DNA of 5,340 nt from assembly GCA_007127275.1 (NCBI GenBank), contig SKZP01000676.1, positions 1 to 5,340 on the forward strand, given 5' to 3'. The stretch comes from Planctomycetota bacterium. GTDB taxonomy: Bacteria; Planctomycetota; UBA8742; SKZP01. The notes under the pieces are model-generated. The model had not been told where the DNA came from. It worked only from the letters and a program-made list of their open reading frames with translations, and ran no database searches. Shown piece by piece: positions 1 through 5,340 of the stretch (its first letter is position 1; every line of letters starts with the position of its first letter). The translations under genes were made by a program, and so were the position numbers.

Positions 1-11
1 CATCCTCTACC

Positions 12-1340
12 GTGCGGGATCACGTGACCACCACGCATTCATCAACGGCGACGGCAGCAGCGCTGCTCGTGCTTGCGCACATTCCGCTTGCGTTGCTTGC
101 ACAAACGACGCCCCACCTTGCGCAGGCGCACCTGGTCGTCGTCTTCGCGTTCGGCCTCTACAAGGCGCTCGGCTCCACGCGCTTCTTGCCGGTGGCCTGC
201 GTGGCCGGCTACATCACCGGCGCCGAGGTCTTCTGGCGCATGCTGGGTGCCGTGCCCATCTGGGAGTTCGCGAAATATGCCGTGGTGCTGATTATTGCCG
301 TGGCCATGATTCGCCGCGGACGCTTGGCCATGCCGGTACTGCCGCTTGTGGCCTTTGCGCTGTTGCTGCCCTCGGTGATGCTTACCGCCATTGGCACCAA
401 CGACGTGCGCTTCGTGCGCGAACAGGTCAGCTTCAACCTCGGCGGCCACCTCACGCTGCTTGCGTGCTTGTGGCTCTTTCACCGCCAGGTTCTCTCGCCA
501 CGCTCGCTGATGATGATTGGCGCGAGCTTTCTTGCGCCAATCACCGCCATCTTCGCCCTCGCGCTGTTCGCCACACTTACCTCGCCACTCGACTTTCGCG
601 ACGAGTCAAACTTCGCCACCTCCGGCGGTTTCGGCCCGAATCAAGTCTCCTCCGTGCTCGGCGGCGGCGTGCTGATGGCGTTCTTGCTGCTCTTTGTGCT
701 GCCCAGGCCCGGCCGGTGGTTTCAGGCGTTTCTTGCCGTGTTGCTCGGGGCCCTGTTGTTCCAAAGCGTGCTGACCTTTTCCCGCACAGGGCTCTACCTC
801 TCCAGTGCCGGCGTGCTAGCCGCGGCGCTCTTCTGGCTTGCCAGTCCGCGGTTGCGCTCCCGCCTGCTGCTCGCCGCGGTCGTCGTGATTGTGCTAAGCC
901 AGGCTCTTGTTCTGCCGCACCTGATGCAGATCACCGGTGGTCGTGTCCTCGACCGCTTCACCGAAACGGACCCCACGGGGCGTGACGAACTGATTGTCGA
1001 CGACGTGCGTACCTTTTCCCAGTTTCCCCTGCTCGGCGTCGGCCCCGGTATGGGGACGGAGCACCGCACCTTCGACGCCGCGGCACACACCGAGTTCGTG
1101 CGACTGCTCGCCGAGCACGGCATCTTCGGCTTGCTCGCGCTGCTGCTCTACATCACCTGGACCCTACGCCGCCTCGCCACGGCCACCTCGCCGCTTGAGC
1201 GCGGACTGCTTGCCGCACTTATGGCCTTTGCCGGCATGTTCATGATGGTCAGCGCCATGCGTCAGGCGCTGCCGGTCTTTTTGTTCGGGCTCGCCGCGGC
1301 ACAGTTCGCCCTGGAGCCACGTACGAAGGATGGTTTGTAG
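12..1340 (+). CDS. O-antigen ligase / polymerase family membrane protein (Wzy_C-like)
   Basis: This is a polytopic inner-membrane protein of the O-antigen ligase/polymerase superfamily. Members transfer or polymerise undecaprenyl-diphosphate-linked glycans on the periplasmic face. The 442 codons are rich in hydrophobic segments, roughly at residues 12-30, 40-55, 85-100, 106-125, 145-157, 167-190, 213-231, 237-253, 261-277, 284-302, 367-383 and 397-430. Family signatures are GFGPNQ (206-211), TFSRTG (255-260), the FPLLGVGPGMG stretch (338-348) and AHTEFVRLLAEHGIFGL (358-374). By analogy with WaaL, the periplasmic Arg and His needed for catalysis may be R258 and H359; that is inference. About 440 residues is normal for the family. 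The frame is open to the left edge. GTG 12 is the longest in-window start, but GTG 24, preceded by CGGGA, is equally plausible, and an upstream start cannot be excluded. Ligase, polymerase (Wzy) and protein O-glycan ligase cannot be told apart by sequence alone. Confidence 0.88.
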   Translation: MRDHVTTTHSSTATAAALLVLAHIPLALLAQTTPHLAQAHLVVVFAFGLYKALGSTRFLPVACVAGYITGAEVFWRMLGAVPIWEFAKYAVVLIIAVAMIRRGRLAMPVLPLVAFALLLPSVMLTAIGTNDVRFVREQVSFNLGGHLTLLACLWLFHRQVLSPRSLMMIGASFLAPITAIFALALFATLTSPLDFRDESNFATSGGFGPNQVSSVLGGGVLMAFLLLFVLPRPGRWFQAFLAVLLGALLFQSVLTFSRTGLYLSSAGVLAAALFWLASPRLRSRLLLAAVVVIVLSQALVLPHLMQITGGRVLDRFTETDPTGRDELIVDDVRTFSQFPLLGVGPGMGTEHRTFDAAAHTEFVRLLAEHGIFGLLALLLYITWTLRRLATATSPLERGLLAALMAFAGMFMMVSAMRQALPVFLFGLAAAQFALEPRTKDGL

Positions 1341-1343
1341 CTC

Positions 1344-3767
1344 TCACTTGCGCGGCCACGGCCAGTTTGGACGGCGACGCTTGCGGTAGCGAAACGTTGT
1401 CGTCGCCGGCTCGTCGAGCACGAGCAGTTGTTCGAAGCGAACCGTTTCGCCAACTTTCGGCAACTCGAGTTTCACCGGCAAGATTCCTTTCGAGGAGCCG
1501 CCGAAGCCGGCCGGGGCGAGGCGCGCTTTCTTCGGCGCCGCTGGCGCTACGTGGGCGACATCCTGAATGCTGGCGGTATCAATGAGTTGGCTTTCGGTGA
1601 GTGCTTCCTCGTAAACCTTCTCGCGCTGTTGTTGTGTGTCGTCGAAGGCAACGTTCCGCTCCGCCGCCACTTGCGTCATGGCCCCGCGGGGGCGGCCACC
1701 GGCTTGCGTTCGGGTGAAATCCTGCTGTTGCGGCGCGACGTTCACCTCGAAACTGCGCGAGAAGCGCGGTACGTGTTTGAGGCTGCCTTCGAAACGGTCG
1801 AAGCGGTACTCCTTCGGCACGTGCAACTCCACGAGCAAGTGATGCATGGGTACATCCACCGCCGGCAGGGCGAAGGTGAACTCTCCCGCTTGCTCGTCGA
1901 GCTTGGCGACCTCGGTGAGGTACACCAGTTCCACCGGAAAGGCGCGGTGCAGATCCTCGACGAGCTGCGACTTCGTCAGCGGAATGAGCAACTCTCCGGT
2001 TTTCGCGTCGCTGGCCGGCTTCACCGGATGCTGGCTGACGAAACTGCTCCACACCGTCGAGGCCGCGGGCAGCTTGAGCCGCAAGAACTGCTGCTGGTTG
2101 TTGCGGACCTTGAAAACGCACTTCGTTTCGAGCTTACCCGACTCGACCAACGTCGCTTCGACGCAGGCGAGATCAATGCTCGCCACCAACACCTCGACAT
2201 CCTCGTGCTTGTGAATGTCCAGCGCCACCGAGTAGGGCACCCGCAGATACTTGAAGCCGAACAGCAGCGGATTCTGCGCCACCTCCGTGACGTTGTCCGG
2301 CAACTCCTGAACGTCGAGCCGCGCCACCGCTTCGTCGTCGGCAACGGCCACTTCGACGTTGGTACGCGCTTCCACACCGATGTAGCCGCGCTGGCGGTCG
2401 ACGTCGAGCACCTCGAGCGGCGGCACATTCACCCGACCGGAGGTCGCCTCCATGCGTCGTTCGTAGACAAGATGCACGGTGTGCGCGCCACTGACGTCGT
2501 GGCTGAGGTGCAGCTCGATCAGTTGCGCCGCCGCGAAAACACCAAGTCCTTCGCCGGTGTCGCCGTCTTTCGGTGCAAAAACGGGGCTCGTTGCGGTCGA
2601 GGGCGCGGCATCACCGGATTCGTGCAACTGCGTCGGGCCGCTTGCGGGGCGCTCGCGGGTGGCCGCTGTGGTCGCGGGTATGGAGGTGAGCGGCGGCACC
2701 GACTCGCCGACGGCAAGCTCGCGAATCCGCCACGTCCGCGCCGCGGAGCAACTGACGCCGAGCACGTTCACATCCGCCGGCAAGAGGTACCGGAAGCGCG
2801 ACAGCTGCCCTTGTATTACATCCATCTTCACGCGGCTCTGACACAGCAGTAGCCCTTCGCCGACGCCGACGAGCGTTTCCGCATCCGCGGTTAGCACCGG
2901 CCGCGCTGGCACCGCGGGCTCCGCCGTCTCGTCGACCGCTTGCGTCCACTCAATCTGCATCTGGGTCGTCGGCGCTAGCATGGCGACGAGGCGGGTGAAC
3001 GCCCCCTGCGGCTCGTCCTCGGCACGCTCGGCCGCTTCGTCGAGTTCCTGGCATTCCCTCGACAAGGCGCGCTTCACCGTCACGTCGAGGCCGGTGCGCG
3101 GCAGGGCAAGCTCGAGCCGCGTGATTGCCGAGCGCGGAACGCCGAAGCGTAGGCCGCTGCGTCCGACCTCACCGCGGAAGCCGGCAAGCACGTCGAGGTG
3201 TACGGTGTAATGGCCGGGGCGCGAAATCAGCAGCGCGTGCGCTCCGTCGCTCACCAGCGTGACCGCAGGCTCGGCCGGTGGCGGTGGCGACAAAGGCGGT
3301 GCACTGGCCCCATCTGCCGCCGCCGCGGTGCCAGCCGCTCCCCCCTCGGCACGCGACTCCTCGCCGCCGCGAATCTCGTGCTCCGTTGCGGAAATGCCTC
3401 CAGGCGGCGCCGAGTCGAACGCTGGCGGCGGAACTGGCCCCTCCTCGACGACGAGCCCGGTCACGGCAAGCTCCTCGCCGAACAGCGGCACCGTCGTCCA
3501 GCCGCTTGCGAACACACGCACCTCGAAGGTGCAGGCAAAACGGGTCTGCTCCTCGCCGACCACCCCTTGAAAATCGGCGCGCAACAGCGCAAAGCGCATG
3601 GGCGGCAATTCCGGCCCCGCATCCGCACTTCGCGCAAGCATGCGGTGATACTCGGGCAACGGCAAATCAACGCGCCCCTCTTGTGGCGCCCCCGCCGGCG
3701 GCACTGCATCCGCCGCTCGAAACGGCCCCGTCTCCCGCCCCTTCTTCTTTTCCGGCATGGTCTTCAT
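1344..3767 (-). CDS. Large beta-rich protein of unknown function (807 aa)
   Basis: I do not recognise a named family with certainty. The protein has a short basic N-terminus, then a conserved-looking VDLPLPEYHRML segment (33-44) and a beta-rich domain (about 57-110). A Pro/Ala/Gly/Glu linker follows (112-168), then beta-rich segments at about 169-235 and 262-350 with a charged helix-like stretch between (236-252). A second Ser/Thr/Ala/Pro linker (357-405) precedes a long beta-rich region (410-680). A Gln/Ala-rich stretch (680-755) leads to a final conserved-looking block, KGILPVKLELPKVGETVRFE (760-779), and a very basic C-terminus. The NPLLFGFKYLRVPY, KVRNNQQQFLRLKLP and AFPVELVY segments resemble large uncharacterised proteins I recall from Planctomycetes and deltaproteobacteria. 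No signal peptide or membrane helix is seen. ATG 3767 is chosen because AAAGG lies 8 nt upstream (3776-3780); the frame is open to GTG 3893, but those 42 codons look unlike protein. The protein-like pattern supports this strand over the 474-codon antisense frame. Confidence 0.82.
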   Translation of the reverse strand: MKTMPEKKKGRETGPFRAADAVPPAGAPQEGRVDLPLPEYHRMLARSADAGPELPPMRFALLRADFQGVVGEEQTRFACTFEVRVFASGWTTVPLFGEELAVTGLVVEEGPVPPPAFDSAPPGGISATEHEIRGGEESRAEGGAAGTAAAADGASAPPLSPPPPAEPAVTLVSDGAHALLISRPGHYTVHLDVLAGFRGEVGRSGLRFGVPRSAITRLELALPRTGLDVTVKRALSRECQELDEAAERAEDEPQGAFTRLVAMLAPTTQMQIEWTQAVDETAEPAVPARPVLTADAETLVGVGEGLLLCQSRVKMDVIQGQLSRFRYLLPADVNVLGVSCSAARTWRIRELAVGESVPPLTSIPATTAATRERPASGPTQLHESGDAAPSTATSPVFAPKDGDTGEGLGVFAAAQLIELHLSHDVSGAHTVHLVYERRMEATSGRVNVPPLEVLDVDRQRGYIGVEARTNVEVAVADDEAVARLDVQELPDNVTEVAQNPLLFGFKYLRVPYSVALDIHKHEDVEVLVASIDLACVEATLVESGKLETKCVFKVRNNQQQFLRLKLPAASTVWSSFVSQHPVKPASDAKTGELLIPLTKSQLVEDLHRAFPVELVYLTEVAKLDEQAGEFTFALPAVDVPMHHLLVELHVPKEYRFDRFEGSLKHVPRFSRSFEVNVAPQQQDFTRTQAGGRPRGAMTQVAAERNVAFDDTQQQREKVYEEALTESQLIDTASIQDVAHVAPAAPKKARLAPAGFGGSSKGILPVKLELPKVGETVRFEQLLVLDEPATTTFRYRKRRRPNWPWPRK

Positions 3768-4200
3768 GGGCGTGGCCTTTGCTAGCGCAGGAAACTCGTA
3801 TATGCCCTTGTACGCCCCAAACGACAACGGTGCAACACAAGCCGTGGCCGCCCGTGCATCCCGCAAACGCTGAACCCTTAAGAACAAGCCCACGGGCTGC
3901 GGCCCGTGGGTCCTTTTGGATCCAGTAGTCGCAGGCGTCGTTGCCGACGGAGAAGCGCATGTCCTCGCCGTTGCTCTGCATCTTGCTCTGCGAGACGAGG
4001 GTTTCCGTGTCGATCTCGAGAGCGAGCACGAAATCGGTTACGGGGCTCGCGTTGCCGCTGTTGTCGAGAGAAAAGGCTTGAAAATACTCCCAGTCGCCGG
4101 TGAGGTATGGGCTCGCCGAGGCCCCGGCGGGAAAGCCGAGCGTGAGTACGAGGGCCACAACAACAGCGAACGGAAGCCGAGCGTAAGTGCGGGTATTCAT
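3667..4200 (-). CDS. Truncated DUF2341-domain exported protein (probable gene remnant)
   Basis: The frame from ATG 4200 encodes 177 residues. Residues 1-29 form a classic signal peptide: basic MNTRTYAR, hydrophobic core about 10-24, and an A-S-A cleavage site at 27-29. Residues 37-94 look like the start of a DUF2341 domain: W37-x-Y39, the L-D-N-S-G-N stretch (45-50), VTDFVLALEID (54-64), the SNGEDMRF block (76-83) and YW (92-93). DUF2341 is typical of secreted or surface multidomain proteins and is often compared with carbohydrate-binding beta-sandwiches; its function is not established. After about residue 94 the homology ends at a 9-bp inverted repeat. The remaining 80-odd residues are Ala/Gly/Cys-rich and look like out-of-frame translation overlapping the start of the 807-residue gene by about 100 bp. 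Neither other minus-strand frame continues the domain. ATG 4200 has AGGA 8 nt upstream; an in-frame start at 4227 would place residues before the signal peptide. It may be a pseudogene or a short secreted protein. Confidence 0.6.
   Translation of the reverse strand: MNTRTYARLPFAVVVALVLTLGFPAGASASPYLTGDWEYFQAFSLDNSGNASPVTDFVLALEIDTETLVSQSKMQSNGEDMRFSVGNDACDYWIQKDPRAAARGLVLKGSAFAGCTGGHGLCCTVVVWGVQGHIRVSCASKGHAHEDHAGKEEGAGDGAVSSGGCSAAGGGATRGAR
3768..3888 (-). other. Leader region of the 807-aa protein gene
   Basis: This 121-bp stretch lies between the inverted repeat and ATG 3767. The overlapping DUF2341 frame and the N-terminal extension of the 807-residue frame both run through it, but neither translation looks like a folded domain or a signal peptide. 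Any promoter specific to the 807-residue gene should be here. A minus-strand TTGCAC followed after 17 nt by TACAAG is a weak sigma-70-like match and is not enough to call a promoter. Confidence 0.35.
3776..3780 (-). promoter_or_regulatory. Ribosome binding site for the 807-aa protein
   Basis: AAAGG on the minus strand lies 8 nt before ATG 3767. A second in-frame ATG at 3758 would be 17 nt away, too far to use this site. The upstream GTG 3893 has no purine-rich site at a usable distance: the sequence before it is the GC-rich inverted repeat. This decides the start at 3767. Confidence 0.55.
3889..3910. repeat. GC-rich inverted repeat (REP-like element or bidirectional terminator)
   Basis: CCCACGGGC (3889-3897) and GCCCGTGGG (3902-3910) are perfect 9-bp inverted arms around a 4-nt loop, TGCG. 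On the minus strand the hairpin is preceded by AAAAGGA and followed by CTTGTTCTT; on the plus strand it is followed by TCCTTTT. That arrangement fits a bidirectional intrinsic terminator with an imperfect T-tract. Arms of this CCCACGGGC type also resemble short palindromic elements dispersed in some bacterial genomes, which is recollection rather than a search. It sits where the DUF2341 domain stops and 122 bp upstream of the ATG of the 807-residue protein, so it could end the DUF2341 transcript. Confidence 0.6.
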
Positions 4201-4208
4201 GACGCGTT

Positions 4209-4212
4209 TCCT
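4209..4212 (-). promoter_or_regulatory. Ribosome binding site for the DUF2341 frame
   Basis: AGGA on the minus strand lies 8 nt before ATG 4200, good Shine-Dalgarno spacing. It supports ATG 4200 over the in-frame start at 4227 and agrees with the signal peptide beginning MNTRTYAR. Confidence 0.5.
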
Positions 4213-4432
4213 ACTGATCCAGCGCAACGGGCACTTGCTGCGCTGTTGGGAAGTGATTGGAACTTGGCAAAATCAAAAGATGCCGGATTTTCGCAGGAAT
4301 GACATGCATCCGTCAACGGATTTCCCTTCGGGATTGAGGTATTACGCGGTTTCGCAGACGCGAGTCGCGCACGTGCAGCCAGCAGAGAGGCAGGGCGGCT
4401 TCCCGCCGGAACGCCCCGTCGCTCAAAGCGAG

Positions 4433-4438
4433 AGGGAG
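4433..4438 (+). promoter_or_regulatory. Ribosome binding site deciding the uvrB start
   Basis: AGGGAG is a strong Shine-Dalgarno match. It lies 8 nt before ATG 4447 but only 2 nt before the in-frame GTG 4441, so ATG 4447 is the better start. The protein then begins [10 protein letters not shown], the usual form of the UvrB N-terminus. Confidence 0.7.
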
Positions 4439-4446
4439 TCGTGGCG

Positions 4447-5340
4447 ATGAACCCGCTGAAGATTCATTCCGAGTTTCGCCCGACGGGGGATCAGCCGCAG
4501 GCGATTGAGAAGCTCTCCGCGGGGCTCAAAGACGGCCAGAAGCATCAGGTGCTGCTCGGGGTCACCGGCTCGGGCAAGACCTACACCATGGCCAACGTCA
4601 TCGCGTCGACGCAGCGGCCGGCGCTGATTCTCGCGCACAACAAGACGCTTGCTGCGCAGCTTTATGCGGAGTTCGCGGAGCTGTTTCCGGACAACGCCGT
4701 CGAGTACTTCGTCAGCTACTACGACTACTACCAGCCCGAGGCGTATGTCCCGACGACGGATACCTACATCCAGAAGGACGCGGCGATCAACGAGCGCATT
4801 GACAAGATGCGCCACGCCGCGACGCGCAACCTGCTCGACCGGGAGGACTGCATCATCATTGCCAGCGTAAGCTGCATCTACGGCCTCGGCAGCCCCGAGG
4901 CGTACCACCAGATGCTGCTCTACCTCGAGCGCGGCATGACCGTCGAACGCGACTTCGCGCTGAAAAAGCTCACCGAGATCCTCTACAAGCGCAGCGAGTT
5001 CCTGGAGCGCGGCCGGTTTCGCGTGCGTGGCGACGTAATTGATATCTTTCCCGTCTACGAAGACGACGCGCTCGTGCGCGTCGAGTTCTTTGGCGACGAG
5101 GTGGCCGAGATCTACCGTGTCGACAGCCTCACCGGCGAGATCCTTGCCGAGCTGAAGAAGACGACCATCTACCCGGCCAGCCACTACGTCGTCAGCGAGG
5201 ACCGCCTGCACACCGCCTGCGAGGCCATTGAGGCGGAACTAGAAGAACACCTCGCCTGGCTCAAGGAGCACGGCAAGAACCTCGAAGCGCAACGCCTCGA
5301 ACAACGCACCCGCTACGACCTCGAGTTGCTGCGCCACGTC
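4447..5340 (+). CDS. uvrB: UvrABC system protein B, excision nuclease helicase subunit (3' end outside window)
   Basis: UvrB is the damage-verifying subunit of bacterial nucleotide excision repair. UvrA loads it onto DNA, it uses ATP to probe the strand, and it recruits UvrC for incision in the cytoplasm. The 298 codons visible are the N-terminal part of a protein usually about 660-700 residues long. Motifs seen: [11 protein letters not shown] (10-20, adenine-contacting Q-motif region), Walker A GVTGSGKT (38-45), helicase motif Ia [13 protein letters not shown] (61-73), and the damage-probing beta-hairpin with [12 protein letters not shown] (91-102) and [15 protein letters not shown] (105-119). 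[16 protein letters not shown] (136-151) leads into the UvrA-interacting domain 2, with [15 protein letters not shown] (188-202) after it. All expected aromatic hairpin residues are present, so the gene looks intact as far as it goes. Helicase motifs IV-VI and the C-terminal UvrC-binding UVR domain lie beyond the edge. It is divergent from the DUF2341 frame and looks like a separate transcription unit. Confidence 0.98.
   Translation, partial: MNPLKIHSEFRPTGDQPQAIEKLSAGLKDGQKHQVLLGVTGSGKTYTMANVIASTQRPALILAHNKTLAAQLYAEFAELFPDNAVEYFVSYYDYYQPEAYVPTTDTYIQKDAAINERIDKMRHAATRNLLDREDCIIIASVSCIYGLGSPEAYHQMLLYLERGMTVERDFALKKLTEILYKRSEFLERGRFRVRGDVIDIFPVYEDDALVRVEFFGDEVAEIYRVDSLTGEILAELKKTTIYPASHYVVSEDRLHTACEAIEAELEEHLAWLKEHGKNLEAQRLEQRTRYDLELLRHV

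Larger units (their letters stand above)
4201..4446. other. Divergent intergenic region between the DUF2341 frame and uvrB
   Basis: These 246 bp must hold the promoters for uvrB (+) and the DUF2341 frame (-), but no convincing -35/-10 pair stands out on either strand. TTGGCA at 4264-4269 lacks a good -10 partner. Two small inverted repeats are visible: ATCCGT-CA-ACGGAT (4308-4321), which could be an operator half-site pair, and GGCGG-CTTC-CCGCC (4394-4407), a short hairpin in the presumed uvrB leader. No CTGT-N8-ACAG or GAAC/GTTC-type LexA box was found, so SOS control of uvrB is not supported here. The first half (about 4255-4300) is more A/T-rich than the rest of the window. Confidence 0.5.

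Noticed and set aside
42..482. 146-codon minus-strand open frame inside the ligase gene
   Set aside because: Its composition (Gln, His, Arg, Glu rich) is an antisense shadow of hydrophobic codons, while the plus strand carries clear ligase motifs.
1428..2852. 474-codon plus-strand open frame opposite the 807-residue gene
   Set aside because: Its translation is Arg/His/Leu-rich and lacks domain-like patterning, as expected for the antisense of a GC-rich gene. The minus-strand frame is longer, has a ribosome binding site and shows protein-like segments.
3768..3893. N-terminal extension of the 807-residue protein to GTG 3893
   Set aside because: GTG 3893 lies within the inverted repeat and has no ribosome binding site, and the extra 42 residues do not look like a signal peptide or domain.
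3198..3928. Overlapping plus-strand frames of about 200 codons
   Set aside because: They are Arg/Pro/Ala-rich shadows of the Pro/Ala linker and N-terminus of the 807-residue gene, without any domain pattern or ribosome binding site.
3916..4302. 128-codon plus-strand open frame over the DUF2341 region
   Set aside because: The minus strand here has a signal peptide and DUF2341 signature residues; the plus frame has neither.
4201..4446. LexA/SOS box upstream of uvrB
   Set aside because: No CTGT-N8-ACAG, GAAC-N4-GTTC or GTTC-N7-GTTC arrangement was found by eye.
4423..5211. 262-codon minus-strand open frame opposite uvrB
   Set aside because: It is entirely antisense to uvrB, which is identified by Walker A and beta-hairpin motifs; the Val/Asp/Leu/Arg-rich translation is a mirror artefact.
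1..5340. CRISPR, defence island or mobile element
   Set aside because: No direct-repeat array, transposase, integrase, toxin-antitoxin or nuclease motif is visible on either strand.

Overview
This is a GC-rich stretch of bacterial chromosome with strong G/C preference at third codon positions. It holds four recognisable genes. An O-antigen ligase-type membrane protein (12-1340, +) points to a diderm bacterium that makes a surface polysaccharide. A DUF2341-type exported domain and a large Pro/Ala-linked beta-rich protein resemble proteins I associate with deltaproteobacteria, Myxococcota, Planctomycetes and related uncultured groups. I cannot assign a phylum from the sequence alone.

Layout. 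(1) 12-1340, +: polytopic O-antigen ligase/polymerase (Wzy_C-like). Its true start may be at 12, at 24 or left of the window. (2) 1344-3767, -: an 807-residue protein of unknown function with several beta-rich segments separated by Pro/Ala/Gly linkers. It converges on the ligase gene with only 3 bp between the two stop codons. (3) 3768-3915: the leader of that gene, with a perfect 9-bp GC-rich inverted repeat at 3889-3910. (4) 3667-4200, -: a reading frame with a clear signal peptide and the first ~65 residues of a DUF2341 domain. Homology-like sequence stops at the inverted repeat, so this is probably a gene remnant or a truncated exported protein. (5) 4201-4446: divergent intergenic region without a confident promoter. 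(6) 4447 to the right edge, +: the first 298 codons of uvrB, the nucleotide excision repair damage-recognition helicase.

The genes do not form one pathway. The ligase belongs to cell-envelope polysaccharide assembly, uvrB is a housekeeping DNA repair gene, and the two minus-strand genes between them are accessory proteins of unknown role. I found no RNA gene, CRISPR array, transposase, integrase or recognisable defence system. The most interesting points are the uncharacterised 807-residue protein, which seems to lack an export signal, and the DUF2341 gene that breaks at a palindromic element just upstream of it.
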